Positions 21,847-28,308 of a stretch of 28,308 nucleotides of DNA are shown here, one piece after another (the first letter of the stretch is position 1; each line of letters starts with the position of its first letter). The translations under genes and the position numbers were made by a program. The stretch comes from Verrucomicrobiota bacterium. Its GTDB lineage: Bacteria > Verrucomicrobiota > Verrucomicrobiia > Opitutales > UBA953. Where the stretch lies: assembly GCA_004293385.1 (NCBI GenBank), contig RDYO01000006.1, positions 1-28,308 on the forward strand. The letters run 5' to 3'. The notes beneath the pieces were generated by a model. It was not told the origin of the DNA. It saw only the letters and a list, made by a program, of their open reading frames with translations, and ran no database searches.

Positions 21847-24321
21847 TTATTCGTAGGTCAGCTGCGCGGAGAGGACGGCGTCCTCGTCGGCCACGAAGCG
21901 GACCCAGTAAGCGTTGAGCCAGGATTCGAACACGTGCGCGACTTCGCCGCCGGCGGGTACCTCGATGACCTTATAAGCAGAGGTGCGACCGTCGCCCGCG
22001 ACGTCGAGCAGCACGGAGACACGCACTTGCTTGGTACCGTGGTTCGTCAGCTTGAGGCTCTTCTTGTCGTAGCCGGTCATGAGATACGGATCGGAAGGAG
22101 CGCCCTTCTGGACGGTGGTATTGAGCCAGGGGCCGCCGTGGCCGCGCGGCTTACCGAGTTTCCAGAGGTCGTCGGCGGCGCCGACCCAGACGGCGGCCTT
22201 GCCGTCGTCGGAGCGGATGACATGGTGGTCGTCCTTCGCGGCTGCGGGCGAGACGCCGCTGAGCACGAGCAGGCCGCGGTAGGAGCAGTAGTCATGCACG
22301 GCGGCGTCGCTGGTCGCGATCGGACGCATGCGGACGGCGCCCTTGGCGTTCAGCGCGGGGAGTTCGTAGAAGGTGCCGTGCGCCTGGAGCATGTCGCGTT
22401 CGGTGCAGACTTCGCGGGCCTTGCGCAACGCCGAGCGGGCGAGCAGGCCGTCGTGCGCCGGCGAAGCGGAACGGGGCAGGCGCCAGCGGACGCCGCTTTC
22501 TTCAAAGATGACCGAGGCCGCGTCCGCGGTGACGATGCCCGTCGGGATGGGCGTGTTCTTCTGGACGAAGGCGGCGACCTTCTGGTCGGCCATCTTCGTC
22601 AGCTTGAGGTCGGCGGAGAGTTCGTAGGCCTCGCCGGTCGTGGTCTTGTCGGGCGTGAGATCCGCGGCCAGGACCGCGAGCGTGCGGAGGTTGCCCCCGC
22701 GCGTGAGCAGGAGCGCGCCCTGCGAAGAGGCGTCGCCGGCTTTGCTTAGCCCCTTGAAGAGCCCGTCGCGTTCGACGCTGCGTCCGTCGTTCGCGGCGTA
22801 TTGGAAGGTGACGCTCGCCTTGGCGACGTCGCGGTCGGTCTTGGCGCGGATCCAGGCCCCGGTGACGCCGGCGGGAATCTCGACCCACTGAGTCCCTTCG
22901 TCGGCCTTGAGCGCGACTTCGCGCCAGGTCTTCCACTGTCCGTCGCCGAGGGCGTCGATCTCCAGCGTGAAGGTCGTGGCCGCCGAGCCGTCGTGCTGCA
23001 CCAGCACCGCGCGCTTGGCGAAACCGGCGAGCAGGAAGGGGTCGGAGGCGACGCCGGCCTCGACCGGTTCGTCGACCCAGACGCTGCCGCGGCCGATGGC
23101 CGGGCCGAGCTTATCCGGCGTGTCGAGCGAAGTGAACCAGAGGTTGGACTGCGACTGGCCGGGGCCGGCGAGCGCGCCCTTGGCGGGACGCTTGTTGAGG
23201 AACTCGGACTTGGCGGTGTCGTCACAGCCGAAGACGAGGCGTCCCTGCCAGGGAGTGAAGTCGCCGATGACCTTGAGGTAGGCGGAGCGCGGCGCGATGC
23301 CGGCGGAATGCTTGGGCGAGAAGTTCGCGGGGAATTTCCAGAAGAGTCCGTGCATGGTCATGAGGCGGGCGCCTTCTTCGCCGATGTCGCGGATGCGCGG
23401 CCATTCGGTGTTCCAGCCGTGCGCGCCGTCGTAAGAATGGCTGCCTTTGGGCAGGCGATAGCTCGTCCACTTGCCGTCTTCCATGACCATCAGGATCACC
23501 GAGCGGAAATCCCAGCCGACGGTCCAGATCGGGTCCTTGGCCGGGTCAGCGTTGCCGGTCAGGCCGCCGGGTCCGGTGACTTCGGTGAACTGGTTACGAC
23601 GGATGAGGGTCCAGTTGCCTTCACCGTTGAAGGAGCCGAGCGCGCCGCTCGTGATCGTCGGGTCGACCAGCGCCTTGGCGCCCTGCTCGCCGTTGTTCGC
23701 GATGATGACCTGTCCCTGTCCGGAGTAGAGTCCCTTGCCGTGATAACCGGGCAGCGTTGACGTGATCGTCGCGGGGCTGACCTCCGCGGTCTGGCCGGGT
23801 TTGGGCTTGTTCTTGATCTCCTTGATGAGGCCTTTGACTGCGAGCGTGCGGACATCCACCTCGTACAGGCCGTCTTCCATCGTGGCGAAGTAGACTTTGT
23901 TCGCCGGGTCGGTCAGGTGGCGGGCGTTGCCGGTGTGGCGGCCGGGCATGAGCTTCGGCGGAATGACACGCACCTCGCGGTCGGCGCCGATGAAGTAAGG
24001 CCCGATGACGAGTTGATTGGACTCCTTGTGGATCATGCGGTTCGCCGGCGTGCCGCCGACGCTCTCGGGGCGCACGATCTGCTGCAGGTCCGGCGTGAAT
24101 TCATAGAGCTTGTCGCTTGAGCCGTAAGGCAGGTGCGGGCCGTAGGTGATGACCCAGAGGCGGTCGGCCCAAGGTACGACGGCGCCGGTGCCGCACTCGC
24201 CTTCGTTGTTGAAGTAGGCGAGCTCGGGGTAGATGCCGGACCGTTCCTGGGGCGCGGCGCCGGCCGAGGGGAGGAAGCCGGCGATCAGTAGGCCGAGCAC
24301 GGGGAAGATGCGTGGGGTCAT
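21847..24321 (-). CDS. Large secreted protein built from a tandem duplication, unknown function
   Basis: 824 residues with a signal peptide (about 1-22). No catalytic family is recognised. Two copies of a roughly 300-residue unit are visible, near 195-508 and 522-823. Matching elements include Leu-Met-Thr-Met-His-Gly-Leu-Phe-Trp-Lys-Phe-Pro-Ala (about 320-332) with Met-Leu-Gln-Ala-His-Gly-Thr-Phe-Tyr-Glu-Leu-Pro-Ala (about 644-656), Gly-Arg-Leu-Val-Phe with Gly-Leu-Leu-Val-Leu, and Ser-Asp-Pro-Phe-Leu-Leu-Ala-Gly-Phe (426-434) with Ser-Asp-Pro-Tyr-Leu-Met-Thr-Gly-Tyr (743-751). Each copy seems to hold propeller-like strands then a beta-sandwich module of about 115 residues. The region before 195 (Trp-Ala-Asp-Arg-Leu-Trp-Val-Ile-Thr-Tyr) also looks like a propeller strand. 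The divergent AraC-type regulator and the DUF1080-like neighbour suggest a role in extracellular carbohydrate use. Confidence 0.75.
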   Translation of the reverse strand: MTPRIFPVLGLLIAGFLPSAGAAPQERSGIYPELAYFNNEGECGTGAVVPWADRLWVITYGPHLPYGSSDKLYEFTPDLQQIVRPESVGGTPANRMIHKESNQLVIGPYFIGADREVRVIPPKLMPGRHTGNARHLTDPANKVYFATMEDGLYEVDVRTLAVKGLIKEIKNKPKPGQTAEVSPATITSTLPGYHGKGLYSGQGQVIIANNGEQGAKALVDPTITSGALGSFNGEGNWTLIRRNQFTEVTGPGGLTGNADPAKDPIWTVGWDFRSVILMVMEDGKWTSYRLPKGSHSYDGAHGWNTEWPRIRDIGEEGARLMTMHGLFWKFPANFSPKHSAGIAPRSAYLKVIGDFTPWQGRLVFGCDDTAKSEFLNKRPAKGALAGPGQSQSNLWFTSLDTPDKLGPAIGRGSVWVDEPVEAGVASDPFLLAGFAKRAVLVQHDGSAATTFTLEIDALGDGQWKTWREVALKADEGTQWVEIPAGVTGAWIRAKTDRDVAKASVTFQYAANDGRSVERDGLFKGLSKAGDASSQGALLLTRGGNLRTLAVLAADLTPDKTTTGEAYELSADLKLTKMADQKVAAFVQKNTPIPTGIVTADAASVIFEESGVRWRLPRSASPAHDGLLARSALRKAREVCTERDMLQAHGTFYELPALNAKGAVRMRPIATSDAAVHDYCSYRGLLVLSGVSPAAAKDDHHVIRSDDGKAAVWVGAADDLWKLGKPRGHGGPWLNTTVQKGAPSDPYLMTGYDKKSLKLTNHGTKQVRVSVLLDVAGDGRTSAYKVIEVPAGGEVAHVFESWLNAYWVRFVADEDAVLSAQLTYE

Positions 24322-24398
24322 GTTACGACGCTGTCAGATTCTTCGGAACTGGACAGGGTAATGACTTACGAAATAGTGAAATCAGTTATAGGACGTGC
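24322..24398. promoter_or_regulatory. Divergent regulatory region with an interrupted 26-bp dyad
   Basis: This 77-base AT-rich gap must carry the promoters of both the large secreted protein and the AraC-type regulator. The segment 24331-24356 has the symmetric form CTGTC-N3-TTC-TTCG-GAA-N3-GACAG. It could be a protein-binding dyad. On the plus-strand RNA it could also be a small stem closed by a C(UUCG)G tetraloop. AGGA at 24390-24393 is a reasonable ribosome site five bases before the AraC-type start. No convincing -10/-35 pair was found. Confidence 0.45.
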
Positions 24399-25274
24399 AT
24401 GGCCGAAGACCTTCCTGAGACCCCTGCCTTCTCCTGGCAGGAGACGCGCTTCGAATGGCTCTGGGTCTATCGTGCGGCCGGTCTCAACCCAGGAGCATGG
24501 TCGGGGTTCTCCCAAGTGCCTTACGGTCTTTTCTTCGTCGAGAAGGGTCGCGTGGATATCGAGGTCAAGGGTCGTCGCATGGTCGTTCCTTCCGGGTGTG
24601 CCTTCTTCTCCGCCCCCGGTCGGCGGCGGCATTTCTTCGCCAAGGGGACCAGGCTTCTCTCCGTCGGCTTCCGTTGTCGTCGCCCGGATGGGCTCCCGCT
24701 TTATGCGGAGGGGCTCAATCTGGTCGTTCCGACCCGACGCCTGCGAACCCTTCATCGCCTGACTTCAGGGCTCTTTGAGACCGTCCACCAAGGCCGGACC
24801 TCGGTGGACTACCGACGCTCGATCCTGCCGCGGCCCATTTCTCTCATCGACCGAGCCCGTCGGGAGCAGGCTTTCTTCGGCTGGTTTGCGGCTTATGTGG
24901 AAACACTCGCCGGCATGGGAGTCCATCCGGCGCCAGGTCATGCGGGTGGACGCCGCTTGGCGCGCATCATCGGCCTGCTGAACGACGAACCATTGGGGCG
25001 CCCCGCTGAGCTCGCGGAACTCGCCGCCAGGGCGGGCTACGGACGCCGCCGGCTCGACCAGCTGTTGCAGGCCGGACTCGGACTGACGGCCAAGGGCTTC
25101 TTGGAAGCCCGGCGGATGGAAAGCGCGCGTCGTCTGCTCGGTGAAGGCGAACTCCCGTTGAAGGAAGTGGCCGCGTTGCTGGGTTTCCGGCACGCGCCCC
25201 ATTTCACGGCTTGGTTCAAGGGTGGAGCCGGCCGCACTCCTTCGGCTTATCGCCGTGAGGCAAGCCAGTCCTAA
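24399..25274 (+). CDS. AraC-family transcriptional regulator
   Basis: 291 residues from the ATG at 24399, which has AGGA five bases upstream; a longer reading from 24312 would run back across the divergent promoter. The N-terminal half (about 15-110) is a cupin-like sensor domain (Phe-Phe-Val-Glu-Lys-Gly-Arg-Val-Asp-Ile-Glu-Val, Val-Pro-Ser-Gly-Cys-Ala-Phe-Phe). The C-terminal half (about 190-287) holds the paired helix-turn-helix: Leu-Ala-Glu-Leu-Ala-Ala-Arg-Ala-Gly-Tyr-Gly-Arg-Arg-Arg-Leu, then Leu-Lys-Glu-Val-Ala-Ala-Leu-Leu-Gly-Phe-Arg-His-Ala-Pro-His-Phe and Gly-Arg-Thr-Pro-Ser-Ala-Tyr-Arg. It probably controls the divergent secreted-protein genes in response to a sugar. Its stop overlaps that of comEC by three bases, with the two genes convergent. 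Confidence 0.9.
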   Translation: MAEDLPETPAFSWQETRFEWLWVYRAAGLNPGAWSGFSQVPYGLFFVEKGRVDIEVKGRRMVVPSGCAFFSAPGRRRHFFAKGTRLLSVGFRCRRPDGLPLYAEGLNLVVPTRRLRTLHRLTSGLFETVHQGRTSVDYRRSILPRPISLIDRARREQAFFGWFAAYVETLAGMGVHPAPGHAGGRRLARIIGLLNDEPLGRPAELAELAARAGYGRRRLDQLLQAGLGLTAKGFLEARRMESARRLLGEGELPLKEVAALLGFRHAPHFTAWFKGGAGRTPSAYRREASQS

Positions 25275-26899
25275 CTGGTCCAGCGACAGGCTAAGGCCAT
25301 CCAGGCAAGCAGGCAGGCGGCGGGAATCCCGAGCAGGCGCCAGAGGCTCTTCGCTTCGCATTGCGCGAGGTAGACGACGGCGATCAACGCCGCGCCCATC
25401 GGCCCGGCGTGCGCTCCTCGGGTCTGCGCGTGCAATGATATTCCCGGGACCTGCGCGGCCTGGTCTGCGATCCAGGTCATCGCATGAAGCCATGCCCCGG
25501 CGAGGCCGTTGAGCCAGCTCGCAGGCGTCGCGAGCCCATCGCTCACGCCGCACGCGACGGAGGCCATGCCGAGCATCAGCGGGATTTCCGAGAGCGGCAC
25601 GAGCACGAGATTCACGAAGACTCCGCCCCAGCTCGCCGTTCCGAAGTGTCCGAGGGTCAGGGGCGAGCCGGCGAGCGTGGCGGCGAGCGAGACGCAGAGT
25701 CCGCCGAGCAGGAATTTCCGGGCGCGCCAGCGGAGTCGCTGCCTCGCGGTCTGCGCGGCCGCAGGCGTCAGCCGCTCTTCCTCCGTGGGTCGGGCGCATA
25801 GTTCCGCGGCCGGGCCGCCGGCGACGATGATGCCGAGCACCGCCGCATAGCTGAGCTGGAAGCCGGCGTCGGCGCAGGCCTCAGGTGAGAGCATCAGCGT
25901 GACGGCGCAGGCCAGGGCCAATGACTGCAGGGCCGGCGTGTCGCGCTCGCCGACGCGTCCGCCCCAGAGGAAGGCGGCCATGATCCAGGCGCGCACCGAG
26001 GAAGGCGACGCGCCCGTCACCTGCACGTAGAGCCAGAGCAGCGCGAGGATGGCGACGCCGGCCGGGAGTTCCGGCAGGCGCGCGCGGCGTGTCAGCCAGA
26101 GCAAGCCCGCGGCCATGCCCGCGATGTGCAGGCCGCTGATCGCAAAGAGGTGCAGCGTGCCGGTCGTCGCGAACGCCTCCTTGGCTTCCGCGGGCAGGAG
26201 CGCCGTCCGCCCCAGCATCGTCGCGGCGAGCAATGCGCCGCCGTCGGGATCATCCCAAGGCATGTTCCGCAACCAGGTATCCAGCCGACGTTGTTGCGCC
26301 TGCCGCCAACGCGCGAAGCGCGACGCCGGCGCGAGTTCGCCGAGCACGCGGCCGCCGCGCAATTTCAGCGTCGCGCCCTGCGAGCGCAACCAAGCGTCAT
26401 GACCCTCGGCGTCCTCCTTGATCGCGATGAGCCCACCGGCGAGCATGAGCTCGGCGCCTTCGGCCGGACACTCGCCGCGAGCGGAGAGCGCGACGCGGCG
26501 GCGGAAATAAGGCCCATCGCGTTCGGTGATCCAACCGAGCCCGGTCCAGTCCTCGCCGTCCGCTCGCGGGGAGGCGCGCTCGATCATGACCGGCAGTTCG
26601 ACGAAAGGACGGCGTACGACGGGCGTCTCCGCCGGGGGCGTGCGGAGCTGGTGCCAGGCCGCGCCAAGGCACGTCCCGGCGATCACGAGCATGACGGAGG
26701 CGAGCAGCGCGCGCGATCGGCCGGCCCAGGCGACGATGCCGGCGGCGGCTCCCGACAGCAGCCAAGGACCCGGGGCGACGCCGATCCAAGCGTCGACCGA
26801 GCAGCCGAGGAGGAGGGGCAGGGCGAGCCAGAGCGACGGACAGTGTCCGAAGCGGTCGGGGGTCAGGGAGTCTTGCTCCAGGGAGTCGGGCCTTGCCAT
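25271..26899 (-). CDS. comEC: ComEC/Rec2-family DNA uptake channel, short form
   Basis: About 542 residues with many membrane segments. ComEC carries single-stranded DNA across the inner membrane during natural transformation. The N-terminal pair of helices and beta-rich DUF4131-like domain occupy about 25-180. The Competence domain follows, with Phe-Ala-Thr-Thr-Gly-Thr-Leu-His-Leu-Phe-Ala-Ile-Ser-Gly-Leu-His at about 243-258 and Ser-Val-Arg-Ala-Trp-Ile-Met-Ala near 305. The C-terminal metallo-beta-lactamase domain of long ComEC proteins is absent; the chain stops after the last helices. The start at ATG 26899 is chosen because upstream sequence back to 27034 is a shadow of folK; it overlaps the folK end by 37 bases. 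No other competence gene is visible here. Confidence 0.82.
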   Translation of the reverse strand: MARPDSLEQDSLTPDRFGHCPSLWLALPLLLGCSVDAWIGVAPGPWLLSGAAAGIVAWAGRSRALLASVMLVIAGTCLGAAWHQLRTPPAETPVVRRPFVELPVMIERASPRADGEDWTGLGWITERDGPYFRRRVALSARGECPAEGAELMLAGGLIAIKEDAEGHDAWLRSQGATLKLRGGRVLGELAPASRFARWRQAQQRRLDTWLRNMPWDDPDGGALLAATMLGRTALLPAEAKEAFATTGTLHLFAISGLHIAGMAAGLLWLTRRARLPELPAGVAILALLWLYVQVTGASPSSVRAWIMAAFLWGGRVGERDTPALQSLALACAVTLMLSPEACADAGFQLSYAAVLGIIVAGGPAAELCARPTEEERLTPAAAQTARQRLRWRARKFLLGGLCVSLAATLAGSPLTLGHFGTASWGGVFVNLVLVPLSEIPLMLGMASVACGVSDGLATPASWLNGLAGAWLHAMTWIADQAAQVPGISLHAQTRGAHAGPMGAALIAVVYLAQCEAKSLWRLLGIPAACLLAWMALACRWTS

Positions 26900-27399
26900 G
26901 GACGGAGGCCATGGTCGCCGACGGGCAGGGACCGGACCTCCGCGGCGAGCGAACCCCAGGCGGGGTGCTTGGCGAGGGCCGGGTCTTGAAGCAGATTCCT
27001 TAGGGGTAAGATGACAAAGCCTCGGGAAAACCACCTAGGGTGGGGGAGGGTGACCGTCGGACTGTCCCAGGCGCCTCCTTCATAGAAGAGCAGGTCGATG
27101 TCCAAAGTCCGGGGGCCATTACGGTTTGCCGTCCGTTCCCGGCCCAATTGACGCTCAATTTCGAGGGTCTCGGTCAGTAATTCGTCAGGATTTTTATCAC
27201 AAATAATTGCTAGACAAAGATTTAAGAAATTAGGCTGATCGGCATACCCGACCGGATCGGAGTCAACCGCCTCGGAAATCGCCAGAATTCTGACCCCCGG
27301 TAGTTTTCCTAGGCGGGCGATGGCTTCAGCGAGGAGGTCGGCCCGCTCCCCGAGGTTGCTGCCGAGGCCGAGGATATAGTGGAGGGGGGCTCTGCTCAC
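26863..27399 (-). CDS. folK: 6-hydroxymethyl-7,8-dihydropterin pyrophosphokinase
   Basis: 178 residues. It transfers pyrophosphate from ATP to hydroxymethyl-dihydropterin in folate synthesis. Leu-Gly-Leu-Gly-Ser-Asn-Leu-Gly-Glu-Arg (10-19), Asp-Gln-Pro-Asn-Phe-Leu-Asn (54-60), Asn-Gly-Pro-Arg-Thr-Leu-Asp-Ile-Asp-Leu-Leu-Phe (94-105; the two Asp residues bind magnesium) and Leu-Pro-His-Pro-Arg (118-122) are all present. The start is GTG and overlaps the folB stop (GTGA). The middle of the gene (about 27150-27330) is clearly more AT-rich than its surroundings, yet all motifs are kept. The end overlaps the start of comEC. Confidence 0.95.
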   Translation of the reverse strand: MSRAPLHYILGLGSNLGERADLLAEAIARLGKLPGVRILAISEAVDSDPVGYADQPNFLNLCLAIICDKNPDELLTETLEIERQLGRERTANRNGPRTLDIDLLFYEGGAWDSPTVTLPHPRWFSRGFVILPLRNLLQDPALAKHPAWGSLAAEVRSLPVGDHGLRPWQGPTPWSKTP

Positions 27400-27758
27400 G
27401 CCCGCTCGCGCCGGATCTTGACCGAAATCGCGTCAAACTCGGCCGCCACGGGGGCGAAGGGCTTGTTCACCTCGACGGTGACCGCCTTGACCACGGTGAA
27501 AGTACCCAGAATTCGGGCGGCGATCTGCTGAGCCAAGGTCTCGATGAGGTAGACTGGCTGGCCGGTCAGCTGAGCTTCGACCGTGCGGATGACGTCGGCG
27601 TAATTGACGGTCAGCTTGAGGTCGTCGGCCGCGGCGGCCGGGCGGGTGTCGATCTCGAGGTCCACGGAGACGGTGAAACGCTGTCCGAGGCGTTTCTCCT
27701 CGGGCAGGGCGCCATGGTGTCCGAAGGACTTGATGCCGGCGATCCTGATGATGTCCAC
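27396..27758 (-). CDS. folB: Dihydroneopterin aldolase
   Basis: 120 residues when started at the GTG at 27758. This gives the typical opening Met-Asp-Ile-Ile-Arg-Ile-Ala-Gly-Ile-Lys and family length, whereas the longer open frame to 27818 begins with TTG and adds 20 unrelated residues. The enzyme cleaves dihydroneopterin to hydroxymethyl-dihydropterin, the substrate of the next gene, folK. Visible motifs are Gly-His-His-Gly-Ala-Leu-Pro-Glu-Glu (13-21), Val-Asn-Tyr-Ala-Asp-Val (50-55), Leu-Ile-Glu-Thr-Leu-Ala (about 71-76) and Val-Glu-Val-Asn-Lys-Pro-Phe-Ala-Pro (about 95-103, with the catalytic Lys). It is the first gene of the folB-folK-comEC group and divergent from carB. Confidence 0.93.
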   Translation of the reverse strand: MDIIRIAGIKSFGHHGALPEEKRLGQRFTVSVDLEIDTRPAAAADDLKLTVNYADVIRTVEAQLTGQPVYLIETLAQQIAARILGTFTVVKAVTVEVNKPFAPVAAEFDAISVKIRRERA

Positions 27759-27877
27759 GCCCCGATGAATGACCGCCCGGGACGACCCTGCAAGCGCCTT
27801 CCCGCGGGGCGCCCGCAATTGTTAGAAGTCCCCACTTGACCAACCTTCCGACGGTCGCTGACAGTCCGCGGAACACT
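27759..27877. promoter_or_regulatory. Divergent gap between folB and carB
   Basis: 119 bases that must hold the starts of both transcripts. On the plus strand TTGACC (27836-27841) is a good -35 match, but the hexamer 17 bases on (TGACAG) is a poor -10. CCCGCGGGGCGCCCGC near 27801-27816 is self-complementary in part. No Shine-Dalgarno sequence is visible before carB. Confidence 0.35.
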
Positions 27878-28308
27878 ATGCCTAAGAGGACCGATATCCG
27901 CTCAATCCTCATCATCGGCTCGGGACCGATCATCATCGGCCAAGCCTGCGAGTTCGATTATTCCGGCACCCAGGCCTGCAAGGCCCTTCGCGAGGAAGGC
28001 TACCGTGTCATCCTGGTGAATTCGAACCCCGCCACGATCATGACGGACCCCGAGACGGCGGACGTCACCTACGTGGAACCCCTCACGGTCGAATCCGTGG
28101 AACGCATCATCGCCAAGGAGAAGCCCGATGCGCTGCTCCCGACGCTCGGCGGCCAGACCGCCCTCAACCTCTCGCTCAAGCTCGCCCGCACCGGCGTCCT
28201 CGCCAAGTACGGCGTCGAACTGATCGGCGCGAAGGAAGCGGCGATCGAACGCGGCGAAGACCGCGAGATCTTCAAGAAGCTGATGCTCGACATCGGCCTC
28301 GACGTGCC
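27878..28308 (+). CDS. carB: Carbamoyl-phosphate synthase large subunit, N-terminal part
   Basis: The first 143 residues of a protein that usually exceeds 1,000; it runs off the window. CarB makes carbamoyl phosphate from bicarbonate, ATP and the ammonia supplied by CarA, for arginine and pyrimidine synthesis. The opening Met-Pro-Lys-Arg-Thr-Asp-Ile, then [14 protein letters not shown] (10-23), Phe-Asp-Tyr-Ser-Gly-Thr-Gln-Ala (26-33), [11 protein letters not shown] (47-57) and [10 protein letters not shown] are diagnostic. carA is not adjacent upstream. Confidence 0.97.
   Translation, partial: MPKRTDIRSILIIGSGPIIIGQACEFDYSGTQACKALREEGYRVILVNSNPATIMTDPETADVTYVEPLTVESVERIIAKEKPDALLPTLGGQTALNLSLKLARTGVLAKYGVELIGAKEAAIERGEDREIFKKLMLDIGLDV

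Noticed and set aside
24312..24398. An N-terminal extension of the AraC-type regulator from 24312
   Set aside because: It would run through the divergent promoter and overlap the start of the opposite gene; the ATG at 24399 has a ribosome site.

Overview
The window is high-GC DNA (roughly two thirds G+C by eye), densely coded on both strands, with no gap over 300 bases, no rRNA or tRNA, no insertion sequence and no CRISPR array. Gene content suggests a free-living Gram-negative bacterium of the Verrucomicrobiota (perhaps Opitutae). It has a Gld-type ABC exporter cluster with a DUF4340 protein, a DUF1080-like secreted protein beside a large secreted protein of the kind common in the PVC group, an AsmA-like protein and separate accB/accC genes. 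This placement is inference; no rRNA is present to confirm it.

Layout. 1-1703 (+): the end of a Yip1-like membrane protein, a DUF2752 membrane protein and a membrane-anchored DNA/RNA non-specific nuclease. 1677-4512 (-): the biotin carboxyl carrier protein and biotin carboxylase of acetyl-CoA carboxylase (accB, accC), then the L3 glutamine methyltransferase prmB. A candidate promoter with an overlapping dyad precedes accB. 4577-12391 (-): a tightly overlapping cluster of ABC ATPase, ABC permease, GldG-like protein, DUF4340 protein and AsmA-like protein. 12527-13249 (-) is a single-pass TPR-like protein. Divergent from it at 13348 (+) are a phosphohexomutase and a tiny lipoprotein. 15514-16413 (-) is an exported N-formylglutamate amidohydrolase-like protein.

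16458-20972 (-) is a housekeeping run in transcription order: ribBA, ribH, an S10-NusB fusion, ftsY and aroB. The third gene is the most striking object in the window. One uninterrupted frame encodes a ribosomal protein S10 (NusE)-like domain with a shortened ribosome-binding loop, a Pro/Ala linker and a complete NusB domain, so the two partners of the NusB-NusE antitermination heterodimer are covalently joined. The first gene, ribBA, has an intact DHBP synthase half, but its GTP cyclohydrolase II half has lost every zinc-binding cysteine.

21059-25274: two secreted proteins (-) and a divergently transcribed AraC-family regulator (+), probably a small polysaccharide- or nutrient-responsive locus. 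The larger secreted protein (824 aa) is an internal tandem duplication. 25271-27758 (-): folB, folK and a short ComEC lacking the metallo-beta-lactamase domain, all overlapping. 27878 to the end (+): the start of carB.

Many starts lack a recognisable Shine-Dalgarno sequence. Clear ones precede accB (which begins with TTG), the DUF4340 gene and the phosphohexomutase.
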